A DNA stretch of 64,000 nt from Actinoplanes sp. NBRC 103695 (GTDB lineage: Bacteria > Actinomycetota > Actinomycetes > Mycobacteriales > Micromonosporaceae), in the NCBI RefSeq assembly GCF_030269485.1, contig NZ_BSTL01000012.1, positions 124,001 to 188,000 on the forward strand, in the 5' to 3' direction. The notes beneath the pieces were generated by a model, which searched no databases, was not told where the DNA came from, and saw only the letters and a list, made by a program, of their open reading frames with translations. The position numbers and the translations under genes are program-made. Of the stretch, positions 23,870 to 31,680 are shown one piece after another (position 1 is the first letter of the stretch; each line of letters begins with the position of its first letter).

Positions 23870-25441
23870 CTACAGAGCGAGCCCGAAGGACTGCGCGGCC
23901 GTGCCGTTGCAGCTGAACTGATCGAGCTGAACCTCGTCGGCGGCGGCGCCACCGGGAACGTCGAGGCATTTGCCGCTGAACCTGCCGACGAAGTGGTAAT
24001 TGCCGTCGTTCTCCCGGACGGCCCGCCACTGCTGCCTGCCGTTGTACGGCCAGAGCTGGATCGGCGCGGTGTCGTCCGGCCGCTGGTCGGTGACGTCGAG
24101 ACTCTTGTCGGTGTCGAGCCGGCTGGCGATCCTCAGGTAGCCGCTCCCGGTCGGGACGAGGCGGAACTGCTGGCTCGCGGCCGAGCCGCAGGAGTCCAGC
24201 TGAACGGGCGTACGGTCGGCCGGGACGCCGCCTCGGACATCCACACACTTTCCGCTGCCCTCATTGATCAATCGGTACCAGGTCTGCGGGTCGATCGCGG
24301 ACTTCGCCGGTTGCCCGGCCGTCCGGCTCGGCTGCGCGGCGGACCTCGATGGTGCCGGCCGCGCCGGGCGGTGCTTCGTCGGCGGTGAGGAGACGCTCTC
24401 CCGCGGTGCGTCCGGGGAGGGCTTCAATTCGTCCGCCGGGATCGTGCCGTTCTCGGACTGATTCTCCATGGTGGATGCTTCCGCCATGGGTTCCCACCTT
24501 TCCCGGAGCAGGAGAAACCCCGCCGTGGCGGCGACGAGAAGAGCGACCGCCAGCGCGCCGATCAGTACGGGCTGCTTGGTTCGCCGGGATGACCGCAGTG
24601 GCCGGGTGGGCATCCCTGGATCGGCGGTCAGCACCTTTCGCAACATCCGGTCGGCCGTCTCCGCGTCGGGCCGCCGAGCCGGGTCCCTCTCCAACAGCGC
24701 GCCCAGCACCACGCCCAAGGCCCCGGCCCGGACCGGCGGCCGGTGCGGCTCGCCGGCGGCCAGCGCGGCCAGGGTCGCGACCGGAGACGACTTCGCGTAC
24801 GGCGGTCGGCCCTCGACCGCCGTGTACAGCGTCGCGCCGAGCGACCAGAGGTCGGCGGCCGGCCCGACCGGCTGGTCCAGGGCGCGCTCCGGCGCCAGGT
24901 AGGACGGTGACCCGAGCACCACGCCGGTCGCCGTCATCGAACTGTCGCCGGACAGCAGCGCCAACCCGAAGTCGGTGAGGACCACCCGGCCGTCGAAGCC
25001 CAGCAGAATGTTCGCCGGCTTCACGTCACGGTGCAGCAGCCCGGCCGCATGCGCGGCCCGGAGCGCACCGAGGACGGCCAGCCCGACCTCGGCCCCCTGC
25101 TCCGGAGTCATCGGACCGTCCTCGTCGACGACGTCGAACAGCGACCGTGACGGGATCAGCTCCATCACGATCCACGGCTTGTCCCGTTCGTGGAGCACGT
25201 CGATGACCCGGATCACGTTGGGGTGGTCGATCCGGGCGATCGCGCGAGCCTCCCGCAGCACCCGTTCCCGCAGCCGATCCCGCTCGTGAGCGTTCAGCCC
25301 GGACGGTGGCAGCGTCTCCTTGACGGCGACCTCGCGATCGAGGAGGAGATCGCGGGCCAGCCAGACCCGGCCCATGCCGCCCTCGCCCAGGACCCGCTCC
25401 AGTGCAAAGCGGCCGGCGAGGGTGAAGGGTGCCGTGGACAA
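23870..25441 (-). CDS. Membrane Ser/Thr protein kinase with external ricin-type lectin domain
   Basis: A 523-residue PknB-like receptor kinase. Kinase domain 10-270: glycine loop GEGGMGRVW, Lys41 in VAVKE, HRDVKPAN (Asp139) and DFG (157-159), all intact. A membrane helix spans about 291-313, then a Ser/Pro-rich linker. Residues 385-523 form a beta-trefoil ricin-B-like domain with repeats GSGKCVDVRGG, DKSLDVTDQ and SGKCLDVPGG, each followed by a Q-x-W/F element. The kinase would be inside and the lectin outside, so sugars or wall fragments could be sensed. Divergent from the sugar-binding lipoprotein gene. Other free-standing lectins of this type are encoded at 28.2-29.1 and 33.6-34.2 kb. Confidence 0.92.
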   Translation of the reverse strand: MSTAPFTLAGRFALERVLGEGGMGRVWLARDLLLDREVAVKETLPPSGLNAHERDRLRERVLREARAIARIDHPNVIRVIDVLHERDKPWIVMELIPSRSLFDVVDEDGPMTPEQGAEVGLAVLGALRAAHAAGLLHRDVKPANILLGFDGRVVLTDFGLALLSGDSSMTATGVVLGSPSYLAPERALDQPVGPAADLWSLGATLYTAVEGRPPYAKSSPVATLAALAAGEPHRPPVRAGALGVVLGALLERDPARRPDAETADRMLRKVLTADPGMPTRPLRSSRRTKQPVLIGALAVALLVAATAGFLLLRERWEPMAEASTMENQSENGTIPADELKPSPDAPRESVSSPPTKHRPARPAPSRSAAQPSRTAGQPAKSAIDPQTWYRLINEGSGKCVDVRGGVPADRTPVQLDSCGSAASQQFRLVPTGSGYLRIASRLDTDKSLDVTDQRPDDTAPIQLWPYNGRQQWRAVRENDGNYHFVGRFSGKCLDVPGGAAADEVQLDQFSCNGTAAQSFGLAL

Positions 25442-25606
25442 GGTTTCCTCCGACCTCGGTGCGAGCAGAACAGTTCCCGCCCATAGACGAGTACCGCGGC
25501 GAACGGCTCGATCCGGAGCGCAGATGAGACGGGGATCACACTAGGTGATCATCCTCGGCGGCCATGTCCCGCAAAGGGGACCTACCTCAGGACCTGAGTC
25601 GATCAC

Positions 25607-25621
25607 TATAAGTTGCTTATG
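25607..25621 (+). promoter_or_regulatory. -10 element close to a start codon (possible leaderless promoter)
   Basis: TATAAG at 25607-25612 lies 6 nt before the ATG at 25619, the distance expected between a -10 box and the transcription start. No ribosome-binding site precedes the ATG. The mRNA may therefore begin at the start codon. Confidence 0.45.
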
Positions 25622-26716
25622 GGTAACACAATCGGGTCGCTCGCAATGAACGGGATCCTGGCCATCGCAGGCCTTGGCGGGTGCTCGGACGACAACGATG
25701 CCGATCCGGTCGGCCGGACCGAGTCGGCGGCTCGGGTCAAGATCGGCGTCATCATGCCGGACACCACCTCGTCGCAGCGATGGGCGAGCCAGGACACCCC
25801 CTATCTCAAGGAGGCCTTCGCCGCAGCCGGGGTACCGTCGGACATCCGGAACGCCGAGGGTGACCGGGCTCAGTTCGAGCGGATCGCGGACGACATGATT
25901 GCCGGTGGTGCCAGCGTCCTCATCATCGTCAGCCAGGATTCGCCGACCGGAAAGGCCGTGCTGGACAAGGCCAAGGCCGCCGGGGTGAGGACGATCGATT
26001 ACGACCGGCTGACGCTGAACGGCGGCGCCGACTATCACGTGTCGTTCGACAACGAGGCCGTCGGCCGGCTACAGGCTGTTGGTCTCAAGAAGTGCCTCAA
26101 TGCCAAGCAGTATCGCAACCCGGTCGTCGCGACGCTGAACGGGTCGCCCACCGACAACAACGCCACCCTGTTCAAGGACGGCTACGAGAGCATTCTCCAG
26201 CCTCTCTACGACCGCGCGGAGTACACCAAGGGCCCGGACCAGTGGGTCAAGGACTGGAACGAGGGAGAGGCCACGGCGGTCTTCGACCAGATGCTGACCC
26301 AGCAGCCGCTGATCAGGGGAGTGTTGGCAGCCAACGACGGCCTGGCCGACGCCACGATCGGGGTGCTCAAGTCGCAGGGCCTGAACGGCAGCGTTCCGGT
26401 CACCGGCCAGGACGCCACCGTCAGCGGTCTGCAGAACATCCTGACCGGCGATCAGTGCATGACGGTCTTCAAGGACATCAAGCCGGAGGCGGAGCAGGCG
26501 GCCGCTCTGGCCGTCGCGCTTCATCGGGGCGAGAGGCCCGTTGTCAAGGAGCTGCTGAAGGACCCCGAGTCCGGCGCCTTCGTGCCCTTCGTGAAACTGG
26601 AGCCGACCGCCATCACCCGAGCGAACATCAAGCATGTCTTCGACGTTGGATTCGCCGACCGTGCCGAGGTCTGCTCCGCCAAGTACGTCAGACTCTGCAG
26701 GCAGGCCGGGATCTGA
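25619..26716 (+). CDS. Sugar ABC transporter substrate-binding lipoprotein (XylF-like)
   Basis: About 365 residues; ATG 25619 is preferred to TTG 25613. A short lipoprotein signal ends in AIAGLGGC, so the mature protein is anchored at its Cys. The periplasmic-binding fold is evident: KIGVIMPDTTSSQRWASQD, AGGASVLIIVSQDSPTGKAV, IDYDRLTLNGGADYHVSFDN, and the later GVLAANDGLADATIGVLKSQ and PVTGQDATVSGLQNILTGDQ. This pattern is that of xylose-type (pentose) receptors. No permease or ATPase gene follows, so it must work with a transporter encoded elsewhere or act as a sensor. The divergent lectin kinase is a possible functional partner. Confidence 0.87.
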   Translation: MGNTIGSLAMNGILAIAGLGGCSDDNDADPVGRTESAARVKIGVIMPDTTSSQRWASQDTPYLKEAFAAAGVPSDIRNAEGDRAQFERIADDMIAGGASVLIIVSQDSPTGKAVLDKAKAAGVRTIDYDRLTLNGGADYHVSFDNEAVGRLQAVGLKKCLNAKQYRNPVVATLNGSPTDNNATLFKDGYESILQPLYDRAEYTKGPDQWVKDWNEGEATAVFDQMLTQQPLIRGVLAANDGLADATIGVLKSQGLNGSVPVTGQDATVSGLQNILTGDQCMTVFKDIKPEAEQAAALAVALHRGERPVVKELLKDPESGAFVPFVKLEPTAITRANIKHVFDVGFADRAEVCSAKYVRLCRQAGI

Positions 26717-26812
26717 GTGGGCGACAGTCAAGTCATCGATCGTGCCCGTCACGATCGATCTTGACGACGGCCCCAGCCGCACGCCGCGGTCCAAGGCGAT
26801 CGCCTGTCGGGG

Positions 26813-27097
26813 ATGGCTGCGGGCCTGTGCGCGGTGACCCGATGTCACTGGCTGCGTGATGCGCTCCGTCTCCTTGACCGGGACACCTTCCCGAGAGCGG
26901 TCATGCAGACCATCGACGGCGCCGGGCACACCGTCCTCGACGACAAGCTGGACGAGACCGGCGCCGCCGCCGTCGCGTTCCTCGCCGGGACGGATCTGCC
27001 GGCCAAGGCCTATGTGGCCGGCCGGACGACAGCTTCTGATCAGTCTCTCCTCGGATGGTTCCCGGGCCGGGCCGCTCCCGGTTCGGACATGACCTGA
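26813..27097 (+). pseudogene. Mixed fragment ending in an alpha/beta-hydrolase C-terminus
   Basis: This short frame has no gene-like start. Residues from 26903 read AVMQTIDGAGHTVLDDKLDE and then AVAFLAG, which resembles the catalytic-His segment and last helix of alpha/beta hydrolases. The preceding HWLRDALRLL stretch is shared with the SARP gene at the DNA level (see 26846-26874). The end, from about 27032, is the dispersed repeat. It looks like a join of unrelated scraps in the otherwise gene-free interval 26717-27186. Confidence 0.4.
26846..26874 (+). repeat. 29-bp match to the SARP gene
   Basis: CACTGGCTGCG, one variable base, then GATGCGCTCCGTCTCCT is identical to 15890-15918 inside the TPR region of the SARP gene except for the single variable base. 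The similarity stops abruptly on both sides. It may be a scrap of another SARP-type gene. Confidence 0.45.
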
Positions 27098-27156
27098 CTC
27101 ACACCGTGAACCAGATCATCGCCTCCCACGTCAGGTCTGAGTCCGGGGGCATGAGA
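27032..27156. repeat. Dispersed repeat, copy B
   Basis: Both blocks of copy A (19571-19781) are present and nearly contiguous: TGATCAGTCTCTCCTCGGAT with GGTTCCCGGGCC, then ACTCACACCGTGAACC and CACGTCAGGTCTG with GAGATG at the end. Within it GACCTGA (27091) and TCAGGTC (27131) form an inverted repeat. It ends about 30 bp before the start of the TRIC-type gene, matching the position of copy A before the FAD oxidoreductase gene. Confidence 0.65.
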
Positions 27157-27186
27157 TGGATGCGTCCCCCGCATGGGGAACTGTCG

Positions 27187-28044
27187 ATGTCCTCAGCGGC
27201 ACGGGAAGATCTACGAGAAATGGAACCGAGTCTCATGTCCTTCCTTCTCGATCTGGTCGGCGTTTTCGCATTCGGCGGTTACGGCGCCTTCCGTGCCTTG
27301 CAGGTCCACATGAACGTGTTCGGAGTCTTCGTCTGCGCCGGCCTGGTCGCCATGGGTGGCGGGACCGTCCGAGAGCTCGTGCTCAACGGAACCCCGATCT
27401 ACCTGGTCGACTATCGCTATGTCGCCGTGCTGGGCATCGCGGCGGCCACCGCCGTCACTCTGGCTCGGCATCATGACCGGGTCGATCGGTTCCTCGTCCC
27501 GCTGGATGCCGTGGGACTCGCCGCCTTCGCCCTGTTCGGGGCGAACCGGGCGGCCGAGCAGGGGCTCGGCCTGGGCGGGATGATGCTGTGCGGCGCGCTC
27601 ACCGCGGTCGGGGGTGGCGTCCTCTGCGACCTGCTCACCGGCCGGGCCGCGCAACTCCTCCATACCGACTTCGCCATCGTGCCCACGCTACTGATCTGCG
27701 TTCTCGCTTGGCTGCTGCGCGATGTCCCGGCGCCTCCCGTCGTCACCACGCTGGCCGTCGTGGCCGTCGGGTCGACGATCCGGGTCGTCGCCCTGCGACG
27801 GGGCTGGCGGCTGTGGCGGCCCCGGCCGGCGCCGGTCACGCCGCCGGCGCCCGTCCTGCCGCCGGAACCGGTCCTGCCGCCGGAACCGGCCACGATGGAA
27901 CTGCCCCGGGCCTGGCTGCTGCCGGCCGCCGGCCGCCTCTCGATCAACGCCGCACCGGTGGGGAGGGGAATCTATCGATCCGTGCGGGCCGATGCGCCAG
28001 TGAGGACCTACGGTCCCGGCCAGCGGTACCGAGGTCCATCGTGA
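27187..28044 (+). CDS. TRIC-type (UPF0126) membrane protein with proline-rich tail
   Basis: About 285 residues; ATG 27187 has GGGGAAC upstream, but 27220 and 27235 are also in frame and the last gives the family-like beginning MSFLLDLVGVFAFGGYGAFR. Seven membrane helices are predicted; the two internal repeats each have a glycine-rich kink, VAMGGGTVRELVLNGTPIYL and TAVGGGVLCDLLTGR, which are diagnostic of the trimeric intracellular cation channel family (bacterial members conduct K+ or Na+). Residues from about 215 form a cytosolic tail with repeats PPAPVLPPEPVLPPEP, not part of the usual fold. Confidence 0.85.
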   Translation: MSSAAREDLREMEPSLMSFLLDLVGVFAFGGYGAFRALQVHMNVFGVFVCAGLVAMGGGTVRELVLNGTPIYLVDYRYVAVLGIAAATAVTLARHHDRVDRFLVPLDAVGLAAFALFGANRAAEQGLGLGGMMLCGALTAVGGGVLCDLLTGRAAQLLHTDFAIVPTLLICVLAWLLRDVPAPPVVTTLAVVAVGSTIRVVALRRGWRLWRPRPAPVTPPAPVLPPEPVLPPEPATMELPRAWLLPAAGRLSINAAPVGRGIYRSVRADAPVRTYGPGQRYRGPS

Positions 28045-28080
28045 TGGGACGGGCCGGAGCGTGGTTCATCCGGCTCATAT

Positions 28081-28140
28081 CAAACTGGCTGCGGCCGGAT
28101 TCGAACCCACCGTCTTCGGAACATCGGTGATAGCCCGTCG
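28081..28140 (-). tRNA. tRNA-like 3' remnant (T-arm only)
   Basis: On the minus strand GGTGGGTTCGAATCC is followed by GGCCGCAGCCA, resembling a T-arm with the TTCGAAT loop and a 3' acceptor strand. The matching 5' acceptor (GGCTGCG) and a standard anticodon arm are not found upstream, and the T-stem has one mismatch. It is more likely a fragment, such as one left at an integration site, than a working tRNA. Confidence 0.25.
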
Positions 28141-28229
28141 CCCCTGAGGCATGGATGCCCGGGCAACGTGCGGCTGACATCGTTTTGGAGACGTGGCCCT
28201 GTGCCCGGGGCAGCGGTGACGATGACGTG

Positions 28230-29128
28230 ATGCGCACCCATCTGATCGCGTCTCCAGGCCGTCCTCGGCGATGGCTGCTCGTCATCGGCGCGATGCTCGT
28301 GCTCGTCGCCGGAGCACTCGTCGCGATCGTCGGGGACGCGTTTTCCGGTGGGAGCCAGGCGCACGCGGCCGGCGACCACACGGTCACATTCGTCAACGAC
28401 AGCGGCGAGAAGATCTGGATCGGCAGCACGGTGAACGCCGACGGCTCGCAGAACTTCGGCAGCCTGCCGATCCTCGATCCCGGGCAACGGGCGACGATCA
28501 CGATTCCGGAGTCGGGCGAGCCGGGGCACTGGCGCGGCAGGTTCTTCGCCCGGCAGCAGTGCACCGGCGAGCCGGGCAGCACCTTCCACTGCGCGGTCGG
28601 CGACTGCGGCGACGCCCCCGACCACTGCACGATCAACTCCGAGCGGCCGGCCAGCCTCGCCGAGTTCAACTTCGACCCGGCCGACCAGTGGGGCTCGCCC
28701 TGGTACAACGTCAGCTACGTCAACGCGGTGTCCCTGCCGATCACGATCACTCCCGACGGCATTCCGGCGCCGGCGTCCGGGTCCCAGCAATGCGGGGAGG
28801 CCGGGTGCGCGAACCGATGATCGACGCATGCCCGGAGGCCAACCTGATTCGCGACGCACAGGGAACGCCGCTGAACTGCGTCAACCCGGACCGCGGGACG
28901 CGGAGACCGACTACAGCCGCGCGATCACGGGTGAGTGCCCGAAGGCGTACAGCCGCCCGATGTAGTGGGAGCCCGGCCCAGCAGTGGGTGCTCACGCCCG
29001 CCGGTGACGTGGTGAACCCGCAGGCGGACAAGTGCCTCGACATCCGGGACTGGAATCCGGCCGACGGGGCGGCGGTGCAGATCTGGCAGTGCGCCGGCAC
29101 CGCCAACCAAAAGTGGCGCTGGGCCTGA
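28230..29128 (+). pseudogene. Frameshifted secreted thaumatin-like protein with C-terminal lectin
   Basis: The open part (28230-28820, 196 residues) has an N-terminal membrane/signal segment (WLLVIGAMLVLVAGALVAIV) and a thaumatin-like domain: VTFVNDSGEKIWIGSTVN, CTGEPGSTFHCAVGDCGD, LAEFNFDPADQWGSPWYNVS. After the TGA at 28818-28820 the domain goes on in other frames (DACPEANLIRDAQGTPLNC, then DAETDYSRAITGECPKAYSR), so at least two frameshifts are present. The end (28975-29128) encodes NPQADKCLDIRDWNPADGA and CAGTANQKWRW, nearly the same as the C-terminus of the intact lectin at 33570. It was thus a secreted two-domain protein; only the thaumatin half could still be made. Confidence 0.7.
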
Positions 29129-29185
29129 ACCGAACCTCCTGGATTCTCGTTGCTGTAGGTGCTTGGCAGACACAGGAGGAATCTC

Positions 29186-29566
29186 GTGGACCTCAATCCC
29201 ATGCGCCTGAACGTCCGTGGCCTCGATCTCAACGATGAGGAGCTGGCGGCGGCCTCCCGCAACCTTCAGGACCTGCTCCTCGAACTGGACGTCGACGACG
29301 TCCGGCCGGCGAGCGACGGCCCGGCGCCGGCCGGAGCCAAGGCCGGTGATGCGATCGCGTTCGGCACCCTTCTGGTGACGGTCGCACCACCGCTGGTGAA
29401 AGCCGTCATCGAAGTCGTCGCGTCCTGGCTGCGCCGCCAGCCTCAGGAGATCGAGGTGGAGATCGCCGGAAACAAGATCAAGGGCGTGGTGACGGCGGCC
29501 CAGCGCGACGCGATCGTCGCCGCCTACCTGGCGCAGAACGGTGTGACACCGCCGGCCGGGACCTGA
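29186..29566 (+). CDS. Effector-associated constant component EACC1
   Basis: A 126-residue protein starting at GTG 29186 behind AGGAGG. The N-terminal half is a small alpha+beta element (RLNVRGLDLNDEELAAASRN, ELDVDDVRPAS), then GPAPAGAKAGDAIAFGTLLV with a hydrophobic helix LVTVAPPLVKAVIEVVASWL, then EIEVEIAGNKIKGVVTAAQR. This is the pattern of EACC1, which in multicellular actinobacteria is encoded beside caspase-like or other effectors in predicted NTP-dependent conflict systems. A caspase gene of that type follows 7 bp downstream. EACC1 is thought to link effectors to sensors or membranes; its biochemistry is unknown. Confidence 0.85.
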   Translation: MDLNPMRLNVRGLDLNDEELAAASRNLQDLLLELDVDDVRPASDGPAPAGAKAGDAIAFGTLLVTVAPPLVKAVIEVVASWLRRQPQEIEVEIAGNKIKGVVTAAQRDAIVAAYLAQNGVTPPAGT

Positions 29567-29573
29567 CGCCGGC

Positions 29574-30974
29574 ATGTCCACCAGCACGTCACGGCGCCGG
29601 CGCGCGCTCCTTCTCGCCTGTGACACGTTCACCGATCCGGTCTTCCCGCCGCTGCGTTCACCGAAGCACGACGTCGATGCGCTGGGTGACGTGCTCGCAC
29701 ACGGCACCGAGCCCGAGTACGAGGTGCAGACCATCGTCAACTGCACCTCGCAGGAAGCCGAGCTGGCGATCGAACGGTTCTTCCGGGCCGCGCGCCCGAC
29801 GGACATGAACATCCTGTACTTCTCCTGCCACGGTGTGCAGAACCCGCAGGGTGACCTCTACTTCGTCTTCTCCGACACGGAACAGGAGTTCCTCGGCGCG
29901 ACCGGGCTGTCGGCCCGCTGGGTTCGCGACCGGATTCAGGGCAGCCGCTCCCGTTCCACCGCGGTACTGATCGACTGCTGCTTCAGCGGCGCCTTCCTGC
30001 GCGGCATGCAGGCGAAGGGAACAAGCGTCGTCCACGTCGACGCGCTGATCCAAGACCTGCCCGAGGGCAATGGCGTGGCGGTACTCACGGCATCCGGAGA
30101 GACCGAGTTCAGCCTGGAGGCGGCCGACGAACTGACGACCGCCGCCGCTCGACCGTCCTATTTCACCGCGGAGATCGTCCGAGGCATCGCCACCGGCGCC
30201 GCGGACGTGAGCAACAACGGCACGATCACCGTGGATGAGCTGTACGACTACGTGTACGACCGGATCGTCAGCGGTCCTTCGCCGCAGCGACCTCGCAAGA
30301 TGCAATCAGGCGAGGGCACCCTCACCATCGCCCGCCGGCCGGCCGCGGGATGGCAGAAACAGAAGCCGGCGGCTTCTATCCCGCCGCCGCCGGCACGGAT
30401 CCGGGCCACCGCCACCGTCCGGGTCACGCCCATCGCGGCGCGGGCCGAGACTCCGTCCCGACCGAGCCCGGATTCGGGTGCGGGACGGCCTTTGTCAGGC
30501 CGACGACGGTCCAAGGTGCTGATCGGCATCGTGGTGGCCGCGGTCGCGGCGACGGCCGTCGCCGTTCCGCTGGTCGTCTCCGGCCGCCCCGAGGCCGGTA
30601 ACGCGGTGACGAACCCGGCGACGATCAGCGGCGAGCCCGCGCCACAATATGAACCGTCGTGCCGCCCGGAGACGGTCAAGGCCGCCGAGCAGGCCGGATA
30701 CACCGGTTCGCTGGTCATGGCCCTGCACCTGCGGACCGCGCAGTCAGACGTCTACATCTGTCGCGACACCAAGAACCGCTTCGCCTACCACGCGAGCACC
30801 GACCCTGACGAGTGGGTCGAGGGCCGGACGGCTCTCTTCCTGACCGATGTCGAGGTCCGAACGGACGACTTCCTGGCGACCGCCGCCAACGGAACCACGT
30901 TCTCGGTGAACGCGGAACGGCTGATCATCGGTCACACGGACGGCGAAGAGGAAACGCAGACGGCCAAACCGTGA
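29574..30974 (+). CDS. Membrane-anchored caspase-like protease, EACC1-associated type
   Basis: A 466-residue protein. Residues 8-235 are a caspase/metacaspase (C14) domain: RALLLACDTFTDP, the catalytic His86 in YFSCHGVQNPQGDLYF, and the catalytic Cys136 in VLIDCCFSGAF, all conserved. A Pro/Arg-rich linker (240-312) leads to one membrane helix at about 315-335. Residues 340-466 would lie outside the cell and contain a compact domain with two cysteines (YEPSCRPETVKAAE, SDVYICRDTKNR). Such proteases act as suicide effectors in predicted antiviral or antibacterial responses. The external domain could sense a wall or invader signal, or just anchor; its family is not recognised. Followed by a strong terminator, so EACC1 and caspase form a two-gene operon. 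Confidence 0.88.
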   Translation: MSTSTSRRRRALLLACDTFTDPVFPPLRSPKHDVDALGDVLAHGTEPEYEVQTIVNCTSQEAELAIERFFRAARPTDMNILYFSCHGVQNPQGDLYFVFSDTEQEFLGATGLSARWVRDRIQGSRSRSTAVLIDCCFSGAFLRGMQAKGTSVVHVDALIQDLPEGNGVAVLTASGETEFSLEAADELTTAAARPSYFTAEIVRGIATGAADVSNNGTITVDELYDYVYDRIVSGPSPQRPRKMQSGEGTLTIARRPAAGWQKQKPAASIPPPPARIRATATVRVTPIAARAETPSRPSPDSGAGRPLSGRRRSKVLIGIVVAAVAATAVAVPLVVSGRPEAGNAVTNPATISGEPAPQYEPSCRPETVKAAEQAGYTGSLVMALHLRTAQSDVYICRDTKNRFAYHASTDPDEWVEGRTALFLTDVEVRTDDFLATAANGTTFSVNAERLIIGHTDGEEETQTAKP

Positions 30975-30980
30975 GAACGC

Positions 30981-31019
30981 AGGACGTCCACCGCCAAACG
31001 CTCCGGCGGTGGACGTCCT
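30981..31019 (+). terminator. Terminator of the EACC1-caspase operon
   Basis: A 15-bp perfect stem: AGGACGTCCACCGCC (30981-30995) and its complement at 31005-31019, loop 9 nt. It starts 7 bp after the caspase stop codon. Confidence 0.85.
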
Positions 31020-31054
31020 CCGAGGTACGGCACACGCCTCAGGTGCGAAAGGCC

Positions 31055-31175
31055 CATCCCGGCCACCCAGCCGGCGATCAGCCCACCGCGGTGGAACCAC
31101 CGGGTGAACAAGCCCAGCACCACCGACGGGCGGTCTGCAGGATGATCACGCCACCGATCAGCTGCAGGTCGTCTG
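31055..31175 (-). pseudogene. Remnant of a sodium:solute symporter
   Basis: Just downstream of the DUF3311 gene the minus strand reads LQLIGGVIILQT and, after a frameshift, SVVLGLFTRWFHRGGLIAGW followed by VAGM. These two pieces are adjacent parts of helix 10-11 of monocarboxylate-type sodium:solute symporters. The N-terminal 400 residues and the C-terminus are missing. DUF3311 proteins are usually encoded right before such a symporter, which fits the order here. Confidence 0.65.
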
Positions 31176-31185
31176 GGTGATGTGC

Positions 31186-31470
31186 TCACTCACCGGCCGA
31201 CCGCCTCTTCGTGGTCATCCGGTAGACCACCGTCGTGGTGGCCACGCTGAGCAGGATGAGCAGGAACTGGATCCAGTAGAAGGCCGGGAATCCCCACAGC
31301 CGGGGTGAGACGATGTTGTAAAGCGGGTTGATCAGCGGCACCACGGCCGGGATCAGCAACAGCCAGTTCCACGGGCTGCGATCCGATCGTGGTACGGGTG
31401 GTTGATACGTAGGTATGCGATTCCTTTGAGCTGTTACGGTTCGATGCCACCCGCGTGATGGCATCGCCAA
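31186..31470 (-). CDS. DUF3311 small membrane protein (symporter accessory type)
   Basis: Up to 94 residues with two membrane helices. The family core NWLLLIPAVVPLINPLYNIV and SPRLWGFPAFYWIQFLLILL is well conserved; the first 25-30 residues are unlike the family, so translation may start further in. DUF3311 proteins are small partners of sodium:solute symporters and are normally cotranscribed with them. The symporter gene here is reduced to a fragment, so this gene is probably an orphan on the way to decay. Confidence 0.75.
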   Translation of the reverse strand: MAMPSRGWHRTVTAQRNRIPTYQPPVPRSDRSPWNWLLLIPAVVPLINPLYNIVSPRLWGFPAFYWIQFLLILLSVATTTVVYRMTTKRRSAGE

Positions 31471-31680
31471 TCAGCGGCGGACCCGGACTGCCGGCCCACG
31501 TGTCGGTTCAGGCGGGCTTCGAGATTCAGGCGCAAGGATCCAGCCGCGGCCGGAAACCGTTCACGGCCGGACCGAAGATGGCGACGGACTGATTCAACGG
31601 CCCGGAAATGACTCGGACCTGTCCATCTGGCCCACCGGCGCGAGTCCGATGAGGGTGTCGCTGCGAGTCCGAAGGCGCGC

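Noticed and set aside
28081-28190. A complete tRNA gene
   Set aside because: The 5' acceptor strand, D-arm and a standard anticodon loop could not be placed; only the T-arm side is convincing.
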